From Flaccisagitta enflata (taxonomy: Eukaryota; Chaetognatha; Sagittoidea; Aphragmophora): a stretch of DNA of 64,000 bases. Numbering within the stretch: position 1 is the stretch's first letter; every line of letters begins with the position of its first letter. Where the stretch lies: positions 18,166,001 to 18,230,000 of the forward strand of contig OZ231126.1 in assembly GCA_965153355.1 (NCBI GenBank), written 5' to 3'. The notes under the pieces were generated by a model that did not search any database, was not told where the DNA came from, and was given only the letters and a program-made list of their open reading frames with translations. This document shows, one piece after another, positions 1 to 64,000 of the stretch. The position numbers and the translations under genes are program-made.

Positions 1-39
<39 letters not shown>

Positions 40-60
40 TGTGTGTAAGTGTGCGTGTGT
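1..60. repeat. (GT)n microsatellite at window edge
   Basis: Dinucleotide GT repeat with a few interruptions. It lies in the intron upstream of the first visible chitin synthase exon. Confidence 0.95.
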
Positions 61-163
61 GTTCTTGAGCGGGCGTTAACAAGATTTCTTACTGATTCTT
101 CCCCTACCCAATAGCTCATTGAAGAATACTGCCCAGTCGTAATGCCCATTGGCTTCATTTCAG

Positions 164-54055
<53,892 letters not shown>

Positions 54056-54092
54056 CAAGTCCAACCGAGCCGGCGTAGCAGTTCTTAATATG

Positions 54093-54098
54093 AATAAA
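54093..54098 (+). promoter_or_regulatory. Candidate polyadenylation signal of chitin synthase
   Basis: AATAAA lies 38 bp after the stop codon, giving a very short 3' UTR if used. Nothing else like a terminator is needed to explain the gene end. A G-run (54138-54154) follows, which could favour pausing. Confidence 0.6.
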
Positions 54099-54099
54099 C

Positions 54100-56210
54100 C
54101 GACGGACGGATGGACGGAAGAACCTTTCTGTTTTGGGCGGGGGGGGGGGGGGGATAACAAACGTTTATATTCCTATAACAGAAAAATCATCACTCTTACT
54201 TTTGATGTTTTACTTCATTAGAATCAATCAGAACTTTCACAATCTGGTAAGAAATACACCGCTTTTAGATAGGGCTGTCGCGAAAAGAACTCATAAGATA
54301 CTTGAGACAACCATTTGATTCTTTTTTTTCTGTTGTAGATAATTTGATTAAGTTTTGTTACAAAAAAAGAAATGAAGCCCCAGTGTGAATACAAATATAA
54401 TATTTGCTTTAAATTTCCTGACAAAAATTGGTAAATATTAGCCAAAAATGGCTTCTTTTTTTTCATGGAAAAAACGAGGTTAGATATCAGCATTGCTTCT
54501 TTTTTTTAATTATGGTGGTCCTATAGTGTTGGTTATGAGGAATTGATGATGTATGGTTCAAAATTCTAAAATATTTGACTGATTTGATGCAGTAATGATT
54601 GATCTTGACCCCAAAACACGGCAAAAACCTCAAGATATGGGGAAATTCTTTCAAATTCTAGACCAATCCCAATGTTTCAGCTCAACTTTTCAAGAAATGA
54701 TCACTTTATGAAATAAAGGAAGCAAACTGTCAATGCGGAAAATCCCTCAATGTGACACACGCAATACTGATTCATGTCAAGTGGGAGGCTTAAGTTTTTT
54801 AGTCAATGGGACATTCTTTGCTTGTAGCAAAATTATATTGTATATATGTTCAGTCTGTTGGCTTATTTCCTTTGTAAGTTTGTTAGAAAGTAAAGAAATT
54901 CCACCATTTTAAGATGAAATTTATTGTCCTTGATTAATGCAACATTTAAGTGTTTTTTGGTGTTTCTTTGGAAATGATTACAATATCTCCATCTATCTAC
55001 AGTGTGTGTTACATTCTTGGTCAAGGAAAGACGTAAGGCCAAATGGATATGAAGATACAACTGCAACTGCAATGAAAGAAACCTTTATTGTGCCTTAAGT
55101 ATTTGTTGTGAAATATTCTGCTTAGAGCAGTCTGCAAGGTGAAAGCTTAAGATCTAGGGTTTTTTCATGCAAAATTTCATAGCACTAGCTCCACTTCGGC
55201 CACTTTGGCCACCACTCCTTTTGAGTGAAAAAGTTGCTTGGCAAGTTTGAGCAAGTTTTGAATCAGAAAATGTTTCATTTCTAGCTGAAATTTCTTTAAA
55301 TGTCAAAAATTTTTTGAAAATGTGAAAAATTGATGAATATTCAGGGATTCTTGGCCAATTTGGTCATTTCTGCTCTTTATCATGAAATTAGCAATGTTTT
55401 TACATGAAAAGATGCTGAAAAATGCTGTTTTTTAGGGAAATCTTGTCAAATTTCAATACCCTGTGGAATCCAAACAGCTGGAGCCAGCGCTTTGAAATTT
55501 TGCAATAGACTGTAGGTTATGTACTTCTAGACAATATAAATCAGAGTTCCTCATCATAGATACTTTAAGCATAGTAAAGGTTGTATTTGATGACAGGGTA
55601 GCCTGTTCTGTCCAAGATTAGGAAGCCAAACGTAGTTGTAATTCAGCATGCATTCGGTCGACCACCTAGGAAATGAACAAAGAAATGATCTGCACTCGAT
55701 TTCATTCGAAAGCTCACTGGCCCATACAAACAGACACACACACAAACACAAACACAAACACAAACACAAACAAACACAAACACTCAATCAGACAATCATA
55801 TTGCATTCTTTGGACTCAGACCGAAATCAGTTTATTTTCGATTCATCTTTGGCGATGCTGCAGCTGGTGACCACTTTTGATGCTGCAGCTGGTGTCCACT
55901 TTTGCTGCTTGTCACGTTTCGCATGAACAAAAACTTGTGCCGCTGGGAGAGGCTAAAAAGGGATCTTACCCTGCATTAGGCAAAAAAGTGTGTCCAACTT
56001 TACGACGGTTCACAGTCGAGATTTTTAGCGCTTACGTCGAGAAGTATGACGTCAGCTAGTAATTCAAATTTCAGGACAATCGCATCAATAGTTTTAGAAG
56101 TTACGGCCTTTTTCATACTTAAAAAGTAAAAGAGAAAACCGGCGTTCTTTTTTTCCGTTCTTTCTTTGAACTCGCCCCCAATCAATTTTTTAAATTCTTT
56201 TGAAAAAGTG
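54100..56210. other. Region 3' of the chitin synthase gene, no gene recognised
   Basis: A CGACGGACGGATGGACGG patch lies right after AATAAA, then a G-run and AT-rich DNA. AAACACAAACAC repeats lie at 55735-55785. TGCCGCTGGGAGAGGCTAAAAAGG at 55937 recurs at 60972. All frames are short and without motifs. Confidence 0.6.
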
Positions 56211-56214
56211 AGGT

Positions 56215-56550
56215 TACAGGATTTTGGATCTAGGTGAATAAAACAATTTTGTATCGATTGCACCCCACTTCTGAGAACCATTTTTTAAAAAAATATTTTG
56301 TAATTTTTTTTTCAAAGTCCCTGACACGCGATACAAAGAATTTCAAATTTTTTTTTAGAGAAAAAAAAATGAGAATACAAGATTTTGGATCTAGGCAAAT
56401 CAAACAATTTCCTATTGATAGCACCCCACTTTTGAAAACCATTTTTCAAAATGTGCGAAGTTTTTTGAAAAAAAAAATGAAAATACAAGATTTTGGATCT
56501 AGGCAAATCAAATAATTTCCTAATGATTGCACCTCACTTTTTTTTCAAAA
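56215..56550. repeat. Triplicated ~105-150-bp unit
   Basis: Three copies of AGATTTTGGATCTAGGCAAAT, CAATTTCCTATTGATAGCACC, CCACTTTTGAAAACCA with poly-A/T between. The joined open frame is a repeat artefact. Confidence 0.7.
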
Positions 56551-57359
56551 AAAAAGAATTCTCAATAAGGGCTTTTTAGGAAGAAAATAATCATGTCTAG
56601 TCAAAGCCGATGGCAAGAGAAGTCGAATCTCCGTTGAACAAAACCAAGAACGCCTAGATCAGTGGAGATTTGTGCCTTCAATGACTCTCAACACTTCAGG
56701 GGGCAAGTTTTTTTAGTCGCATGCACGCGACTCTACACCTTGCCGTGTCGGTCGGTAGGTTGGTCTGTCGGTCCGTCCGTCCGTCCGTCCGTCCGTCCGT
56801 CACATTGTTAAAATTATGACTTTTTAAGGTATTTTAAGGTAATTTAAGGTACTCTAGGGTATTTCAGGGGACTCTAGGGTACTTCAGGGTAGTTTAAGGC
56901 ACTCAAGTTATTCTAAGTACTTAAGGTACTTTAGGATATTTTAAGATATTTTTGGGTTCTTGTGGGTATTTTTGATTATTTTTGGGTATTTTGGGGAATT
57001 TTGGGGTATCTTTGGGTATTTTTGGGTATTTTTGGGTAAACTTAGGTATTTTGGGTATTTTGTTAACTCTTTTTTGGACAGACGTTATAAAGGTTTTTTT
57101 TGGACAGACGTTATGAAGTTTTTTTATTGGACAGACGTTATGAATTTTGGAACATTGTGGAAATTGCGTAGTGGCAAGTAAGATAGGATAGAAAGGAGGG
57201 AGGGAAGGAGGATGAAAGAAAGGATTTTTTGGTTTAGTTCTAGTTTATGTCATTATGTAAATATGTAATTATGCTGTTATATTTGGGTATTTTCAGATAT
57301 TTTTGGGTACTTTTAAGTATTTTTCAGTATTTTTGGGTATTTTTGGGTATTTTTAGGTA

Positions 57360-58352
57360 TTTTTAAGTATGTAAGCGAGTATGTATGTAAGTATGTAAGT
57401 ATGTACTTTTGAGTACTTTTGGGTACTTTTGGGTACTTTTGGGTACTTTTGGGTACTTTTGGGTGTTTTGGGTACATTTTCGATTCTTTTTTTTGATTTT
57501 TAAAACTTTGTATGAATAGAAAAGAAGGTATGTAGGTATGTAGGTAAGTATGTAAGTATGTAAGTATGTAAGTATGTATGTAAGTACGTAAGTACGTAAG
57601 TATGTAGGTAAATATGTAAGTATGTTGGTAAGTATGTAAGTAAGTATGTATGTAAGTATGTAAGTAGGTAAGTATGTAAGTATGTGAGTAAGTATGTAAG
57701 TATGTAAGTAGGTAAGTATGTAAGTATGTGAGTATGTAAGTATGTAAGCAAGTATGTAAGTATGTAGGTATGTAAGTATGTAAGTATGTAAGTATGTGTG
57801 TGTTTGTAAGTATGTAAGTATGTGTGTGTTTGTAAGTATGTAAGTATGTAAGTATGTAAGTATGTAAGTAAGTATGTAAGTATGTAAGTATGTAAGTATG
57901 TAGGTAAGTATGTAAGTGTGTATGTAAGTATGTAAGTATGTAAGTATGTAAGTATGTAAGTATGTATGTAAGTATGTAAGTATGTAAGTAAGTATGTAAG
58001 TAAGTAAGTATGTAAGTATGTAAGTATGTAAGTATGTAAGTATGTAAGTATGTATGTAAGTATGTAAGTATGTAAGTAAGTATGTAAGTATGTAAGTATG
58101 TAAGTATGTAAGTAAGTATGTAAGTATGTAAGTATGTATGTAAGTATGTAAGTATGTAAGTATGTAAGTAAGTATGTAGGTATGTAAGTATGTAAGTATG
58201 TAAGTATGTAAGTATGTAAGTATGTAAGTGTGTAAGTATGTAAGTATGTAGGTAAGTATGTAAGTAAGTATGTAAGTAAGTATGTAGGTATGTAAGTAAG
58301 TATGTAAGTATGTAAGTATGTATGTAAGTATGTATGTAAGTATGTAAGTAAG
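57360..58352. repeat. (GTAAGTAT)n array
   Basis: About 1 kb of GTAAGTAT with GTAT, GTAG and GTGTGT variants. It continues after the nested element at 59413-59720. Tyr/Leu/Thr-rich frames on the minus strand are not genes. Confidence 0.93.
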
Positions 58353-58354
58353 TA

Positions 58355-59411
58355 CAGTGGACTACCGCCTTTTCGTCACCTGATTTAACAACATTTCGGA
58401 TTTAACATCCAAGTTTCTTTGGTCCCAAATTTTTGTAGGCTTTTGTAATTCTACCTGATTTAACGACACCTGATATAACAGCCAAACCTGATTTAAAGTC
58501 ACTATTTTTAGGTCCCTAGGAATTTTTTTCCCTGATTCAGTGACATTGACATGTTATTTCATTGAAGCTTTGATGTATCATTTTTATATATTAAACTAAA
58601 ACTTTAAATGCAAAAGTGAACAAAATAACAGCTTAAGAATGAAAAAAACTGTGAACAAAAAGATGAAATTATCATTAGTAGATTAATTCTTTATTGAAAC
58701 AAGGCCAACACCTTATAGTCGCGTGCAGTGGTTAAGACCATAAGACCAAAAGACTAAGAGACTAAGATTAAGACACTAAATGTAAATTGTATTGAAATAA
58801 CTTAAAAGGACTTAAAATGACTTAATATGACGTAAAAAAAAACAAGGACGGATACACGGCTACCGAAGTGGCGTGCGGGTGGGCAGGGGCCATATTTGAG
58901 GTCAACAGATCATTTGGGCAGGAGCAGTGAGGTCAAAAAAATAAAATCCGACAGACTGACCAATGGACCAACAGACAGATGGACAGAGCGGGTCATAAAA
59001 TCATGTGCATGCGATTAAAAATTTAAATCAAAATCAGCTATTTTTCAATGATATCTTTTTATCCCACAAATTAATTATGGTATCTTATACTTCTTCTTTT
59101 ACATGCTGTTGTGAGTTTTTACAAGGCTGACTGTTATGTTTGTCTGTCTGTCTTTCTGTTTGTCTGTCTGTCTGTCTGTTTGTCTGTCTCTCTTTCTGTT
59201 TGTCTGTAGCTCTGACTGTTTCTATGTTTGTTGACCATTTGCATAAAGGCTTGAAAACTATGATAATCAATAAGAAACTGATACTAGTCTTAGTTGCTCA
59301 TGAAGCAGTTTTAATAAATAGGAGAAAATTAGAAATTCGATTTAACGACATTCGGATTTAACGACCAAAAATCCCTAGTCCCTTCAGGGTCGTCAAATCG
59401 GGTTCCCACTG
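58355..59411. mobile_element. Pogo/Tigger-like element, TA-flanked, inside the GTAAGTAT array
   Basis: CAGTGG at 58355 and CCACTG ending 59411, each bordered by TA. Subterminal CACCTGATTTAAC and GATTTAACGACC repeats match the pogo-type TTTAACGA pattern. There is no transposase frame; two hairpin-family ends are nested inside. Confidence 0.75.
58698..59020 (-). mobile_element. Nested hairpin-family elements (B end, then A copy)
   Basis: AACAAGGCCAACACCTTATAG at 58700 begins a subfamily B piece; AACAAGGACGGATACACGGC at 58841 begins an A copy ending CATGTGCATGCGATTAAAAA. Confidence 0.65.
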
Positions 59412-59844
59412 TATGTAAGTATGTAAGTATGTATGTATGTAAGTATGTAAGTATGTATGTATGTATGTACATATGTATGTAAGTATGTATGTAAGTAAGT
59501 AAGTATGTAAGTATGTAAGTAAGTATGTAAGTATGTAAGTAAGTATGTAATGTAAGTAAGTATGTATGTAAGTATGTATGTAAGTATGTAAGTATGTAGT
59601 ATGTATGTAAGCATGTAAGTAAATATGTAAGTATGTATGTATGTAAGTATGTAAGTATGTAAGTATGTAAGTAAGTATGTAGTATGTAAGTATGTAGTAA
59701 GTATGTAGTATGTTAAGTTTGTAGTATGAAGTTATGTAGTTGTGTGTAGTATGAAGTTGTGTAGTTTTGTGTAACTTAGCACGCGACTGTTGGCCTGTTG
59801 GGCTTGTTTTAAACGAGATGCGCTTTCAGCCTTTGAAATTTTAA

Positions 59845-60005
59845 GTTGTAGCTCGTCCCCTACCTGCATATTTCATAAAGTTCAGAATTTTCTTTGTTTT
59901 GTTTTTTTCCTATTTCTTTCTATAAAGTTAAGAGTAAAAAGGATTTTAGATGAATTGCCCTGAAAGACGACGACTTTCTTCTTCTATCAAACATCACTTG
60001 TTGCC
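59845..60005. repeat. Dispersed repeat, copy 1
   Basis: CCTGCATATTTCATAAAGTT, TTTTCTTTGTTTTG, TTCTTCTATCAAACATCACT. It matches 60985-61145 in direct orientation with modest divergence. Confidence 0.7.
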
Positions 60006-60070
60006 ATGAATATCACGTGTTAGTCTCAAAAGTGCGCTCCACTCGTCAGTGCAAGTGTCATGATTCTACA

Positions 60071-60073
60071 GTT

Positions 60074-60149
<76 letters not shown>

Positions 60150-60165
60150 CGACGACAACGACGAC

Positions 60166-60204
<39 letters not shown>

Positions 60205-60236
60205 AACGACAACGACAACGACAACAACAACAACGG
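60071..60236. repeat. (CAA)n/(CGA)n microsatellite
   Basis: CAA units turning into CGA/CAA mixtures. Confidence 0.95.
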
Positions 60237-60314
60237 CTTTGATAACAATGATAACAATAGACAATAGAGAAAAAACAATAGACAATAGACACATAGACAA
60301 TCCTCCAGGACCTA

Positions 60315-60475
60315 CATTCATTCATTCATTCATTCATTCATTCATTCATTCATTCATTCATTCATTCATTCATTCATCCATTCATTCATTCATTCATTCA
60401 TGTATTCATTATTTCATTTATTCATTCATTCAATCATTCATTCTTTAATTCATTCGTTTATTCATTCACATATTT
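60315..60475. repeat. (ATTC)n microsatellite
   Basis: Pure ATTC tetramers to about 60400, then decayed. Confidence 0.95.
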
Positions 60476-60499
60476 TTGCATTCGCGCAACCGTTAGACC

Positions 60500-60735
60500 A
60501 TAACTTGACTCGGTTAGTCTGAAAATGCACGCGCCGAAAAAAGAAATGCCGTTCGGGGCGACGCAAATTCGACGCTTGAAACGCAACGACGACGCGTCGA
60601 CGCGATTTTCGCGTTTTCCGATTTCTCTTCAATGTTGACGTTGAACAAGTTGATGAGGAGAGAGAGAAAGAAAATCGGAAACTTAGTCGGCGCAAAATAA
60701 AGCGCCTCAAATCGACTCTCCATCTGGCGCTCGCT
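60500..60735 (+). other. GC-rich patch with possible coding character
   Basis: The composition (CGACGC-rich) differs from the AT-rich surroundings and resembles the chitin synthase exons. One frame from ATG at 60523 gives about 37 residues rich in Arg/Lys before TGA. A second frame from about 60632 reads VEQVDEEREKENRKLSRRK and stays open into a transposon end. It could be a first exon of a downstream gene or a captured fragment. No family was recognised. Confidence 0.25.
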
Positions 60736-60736
60736 T

Positions 60737-60888
60737 TTCAGTCGCGGACACGCGACGCTATCACCCAATTTTCGGTCCGTACGTCTGTCCGTCCGTCCGT
60801 CCGTCGGTCACAAAGTTGTTTTTCGACTTTTTCCTGTCCTGCCCACCCGTCCGCGACTAATGCTGCCGTGTATACGGCAATGTTTTTT
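60737..60888 (+). mobile_element. Compact hairpin-family element
   Basis: CAGTCGCGGACACGCGACG start, CGTCCGTCCGTCCGTC, and close CGTCCGCGACTAATGCTGCC and GTATACGGCAATG. Inverse relative of 21381-21520. Confidence 0.75.
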
Positions 60889-60964
60889 TCTCGTTTCACT
60901 GGAATACACACGCGCTCTCTCTCTCTCTTTCGCTCTCTCTCTCTCTCTCTCTCTCCATGATTAA

Positions 60965-61150
60965 AAACTCATGCCGCTGGGAGAAGCTAAAAAGGGGTCA
61001 TACCCTGCATATTCCATGAAGTTGAAAATTTTCTTTGTTTTGAGTTTTTCTTATTTCTTTCTATTAAGTTAAATGTGAAAATGATTTTAGATGAAATCCC
61101 CTTAAAGACAACAACTTTGTTCTTCTATCTAACATCACTCGTTGATGTTT
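60965..61150. repeat. Dispersed repeat, copy 2
   Basis: CTGGGAGAAGCTAAAAAGG then the same blocks as 59845-60005; a shorter piece is at 55937. Confidence 0.7.
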
Positions 61151-61238
61151 AAGGTAATCGTTCTCTTTTTATTCAATAACAGAGAATGTTTTGATGAAAT
61201 ATTAGACCAGAGAAAGGCGGCGAAATCAAAAGTTCCGA

Positions 61239-61344
<106 letters not shown>

Positions 61345-61350
61345 TCCATA

Positions 61351-61663
61351 AGGTGTGTCTGCATTAATCAGCTTATTCGTATATTTTATTTGAATATTAA
61401 TATCCGGATATTTCATTATGATGTGTCTGCATTCACCATCTTATTTGGATGTTTTATCTGGATTTCAATATCCGGATATTCTACATAGGGAATTTACAAA
61501 ATTCACTACGTGAAATATCTGGATATTGATATCCAAATAAAATATCCAAATAAGCAAATTAATGCAGACGCACTTTTAATTTTGTGAATTCACTATGTAG
61601 AATATCCGGATATTGATATCCAGATAAAATATCCAAATAGTATGGTGAATGCAGACGCACCCT
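61351..61663. mobile_element. 313-bp MITE of repeated inverted arms, TA-flanked
   Basis: AGGTGTGTCTGCATT start and AATGCAGACGCACCCT end, bordered by TA on both sides. The GTGTCTGCATT arm and its inverse each occur twice, with ATATCCGGATAT palindromes inside, so it looks like a dimer of a smaller foldback. Confidence 0.75.
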
Positions 61664-62348
61664 TAGTATGGAGACAAAAGGCACAATGACAACGCAATTA
61701 AAATGTAAATGTACTGTAATGCGCTTTTTACAATGGGAATATCCGTAGGTGTGAAGGATTAGCTGGCGCTCTTGCTTGTTACTAGCGCATGACACAAATG
61801 CTGAGAATTATAGGCTTTTTCAACTGGTGAGATTTTTCTTTTTCACGCTTTTATGATACAGGTTGAGAAGGGGATGAGTTGTTTTTATTTAATCCTGAGG
61901 ATAGTAGTGATGGGTCCGGATTAAACATCATTGAGAGCTCCAGAGGTTCTCATCCTTTGATTGGTTAGTGTTTGGTAGTAATGATGTCCATCTTTCATAC
62001 CAATATTTGTGTATCATTGTATTGGTGGGTTCGGTCAAAGTTGACCGAATATGTATGTATATATATATCAATAAGTGAGGAAAATCTTATTGTTGGATTT
62101 AATTCTTGGACCTTGGTGTTCTATCATCACAAAAAAAACCTTTACTCACGTTTTAATTAAAATCACTGGTTATATTTGGCCGATCTTTAAAAAAAAGTGA
62201 CGAAATAAAGGCCCTTCAAACTTTCAAGCAATCAACGCAAACCACGTCTCTCTTACTCAACGCGTTCAATTGTTACTTAACATCAAATGAAATATTTCAA
62301 TTTCGCTTTTGCCATTTCTACAAAATGACTTCTAAATGCTTTGAGCTA
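61664..62348. other. No gene recognised
   Basis: AT-rich, with a TATATATATATCAATAAG patch near 62055. Short frames only. Confidence 0.5.
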
Positions 62349-63504
62349 CAGTGGGGTTCATGGAATAACAGCCTAAACTGGAGGAAGGTATCAAAGTGTC
62401 TTAATTTCCTCTGACCAACTTGATATTTGAAACATAAGTTATTCATTTGATGCTTTTGTCCCTGAGTTTTTTGGTTGCTATGGAAACCAAAATTCTTATT
62501 TTAGAATTTATAACAGCTAAAATATCAATATTTCTACAAATATAATGATCCCACAGTATGTTCTGTAAGAATATTGCTTGTTTGGCCTTTGCTAGGGAGC
62601 ATCACACCTACTATCTTCGTGATAAAAATGTTGCAGCACATTCTGATCAATTACTCATAAACGATTTAACTTAACTACAAAAAATTGGTGACCAAATTAA
62701 AGCTCTTTAAATTTCCAAGCCAGTGCAATCCGCGTTTTCCTTTCTTGATTGGTTAAGAAGCTATTTAACTTTAAATGAAAGGCTTGCTTTTGAACGATTC
62801 TTAACTTGACTCAATTTCTTGTAATCTTTTCCATTCAAACAATCATAACTCATATGTTTTTTAATGAATCTAGGAAAAATTGGTGGCCAAAATGCAGAGT
62901 TTTTCAAGAGGCATCTTTTCTCTTTTTGACAAAACATAATCGGTGCAGCCTATAAAAAGTTATGGTCACTCAAAGATAGGAAAAGTAAACATTGCTTATT
63001 GCGCTAAAAGTTTTGAACGCTCTCACTCCTCAAAGCTTCCTGAGGCTCTGTAAATCACTTCCCTGGCAAATGGCGGCTATCATTGAGCTAGGGGGAGCTC
63101 AAATCAATAATTGATTGATTTACAGTAGTCTGGTTTAAGTTGTTTAATCAATCAAAGACCTAAAATCTCAAGTTGCAACATTTTTATTTCGAAGATAGTA
63201 GCAACCGCTAAATGATGCTCCCTAGCAATGGCTAAACAAGCGATATTCTTACAGAACATATTGTGGGAAAGTTGTTATTAACTTGATTTCAATCAATGTT
63301 CCCTTACTACATTAAAAAAAATATTGATATTTTAGCGGTTATGATTGTTTATGAAAATAATTCTAGTTTCCATAGCAACCAAAAAACTCAGGGACACAAG
63401 CATCAATTGAACAAGTTATATTTCAAATATTAGGTTTGTCAAATAAAATTGAATTACTTGAATAAGTTCCTCCAGTTTAGGCTGTTTTTCCACGAACCCC
63501 ACTG
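62349..63504. mobile_element. 1156-bp foldback element, CAGTGG ends, TA-flanked
   Basis: CAGTGGGGTTCATGGAA at 62349 and its inverse TTCCACGAACCCCACTG ending 63504, with TA on each side. Inverted similarity extends about 270 bp, including TCCCTGAGTTTTTTGGTTGC and TTGCTAGGGAGCATCA. The interior has no transposase. Confidence 0.85.
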
Positions 63505-63679
63505 TAGACAGATGCGGTTTGCATAGACTGCTCAAAAATCGCAGGACTTCAGTTATGTCACCAATCTCTCAATGATTCGCTGAAGCTGGAGCTAGAAGTC
63601 TCAATGTAGCAAATGGGATCAATAGATGGCGAGAATTTGCGGAGAATGGTCTGGAATGACATCATTCCAGACTACCTCG

Positions 63680-63907
63680 AAGAGCTCTACGAATTGCTTC
63701 CCTGACAAATGTCAGCCGTCTTACAGTTAAAGGGGGCTCACACTTACTATCTTCGCCAAAAATAATCTTTACTCTTTTATAATAAGTTCATTTACTTGTG
63801 TGAAAAATGAATGTAAAACGATTGTGGATCCATCAATATGTAATGTGAGCCCCCCTTGACTGGATCACGGCTGCCATTTGACAGGGAAGCAATTTGTAGA
63901 GCTTTTT
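63680..63907. mobile_element. Small foldback with GCTTCCCTG arms
   Basis: AATTGCTTCCCTGACAAATG, CAGCCGTC, GGGGGCTCACAC on the left; the inverse GTGAGCCCCCC, CACGGCTGCCATTTGACAGG, GAAGCAATTTGT on the right. A related single arm lies at 63045-63110. Confidence 0.7.
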
Positions 63908-64000
63908 GACATATTTGGGGGTGATGGCCCTACCGATCATTCCTGCTATTTTCTTGATCCCTTATTTTCACTACATTTAGACTTAAACTTCCAAAGAGAC

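Larger units (their letters stand above)
56711..59808 (+). mobile_element. Large subfamily B hairpin element with expanded arrays and nested insertions
   Basis: It starts TTTTTAGTCGCATGCACGCGA, then CGGTCCGTCCGTCCG and ACATTGTTAAAATTATGAC, as in 26864-27333. It closes GCACGCGACTGTTGGCCTG and TTGGGCTTGTTTT near 59808. Between are GGGTATTTTT and GTAAGTAT arrays and a TA-flanked element. Confidence 0.65.

Overview
The window is eukaryotic, from an invertebrate genome packed with repeats. It has split genes with GT-AG introns, long runs of simple repeats, an APE-type non-LTR retrotransposon, a Helentron-type rolling-circle transposon and dozens of small foldback or MITE elements. No bacterial-style operons, rRNA or tRNA genes were seen. 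I cannot name the species. A chitin synthase with a TWGTRE motif points to a chitin-making animal.

The main host gene is a chitin synthase on the + strand. I assembled it by eye from 16 exons between 164 and 54055. All 15 junctions have GT-AG borders, and all phases fit except for one frameshift inside exon 13. The exons encode about 1,018 residues in order: the FDDA segment, TPYGGR, the WTLSGE segment, IRHRKRWSQ, LDGDVDF, the WYQ...GHWLQK segment, CAPGCFSLFRG, QGEDRW, NQRRRW, five membrane segments, TWGTRE, an Ala-rich and acidic linker, two more membrane segments and a basic tail. A stop lies at 54053-54055 and AATAAA at 54093. The 5' part lies left of the window. Exon 13 carries an exact 34-bp tandem duplication (48404-48471) that shifts the frame.

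The introns hold most of the DNA. Intron 705-7785 has a minus-strand LINE of about 5.8 kb whose ORF1 is split by a 621-bp foldback MITE with a TCCA target duplication. Intron 7846-18913 has an intact Helentron ORF of about 2,556 aa on the minus strand: ubiquitin-specific protease domain, charged 23-residue repeats, HUH Rep, Pif1 helicase and AP-endonuclease. Intron 25985-36295 has a 4.2-kb compound insertion with an 8-bp target duplication. Introns 38627-43602 and 44851-48372 hold a 29-bp minisatellite inside a hairpin-ended element, and hAT-like and pogo-like elements.

About 20 copies of short elements share one plan: a 'AACAAGGCC' end, a GGAC/CCGT microsatellite, and a terminal hairpin such as AGTCGCGTGCACGCGACT followed by TAAAAA. 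They resemble non-autonomous Helitron/Helentron elements. Downstream of the gene (54100-64000) there are GTAAGTAT arrays, TA-flanked elements, foldbacks and one GC-rich patch of uncertain coding potential.
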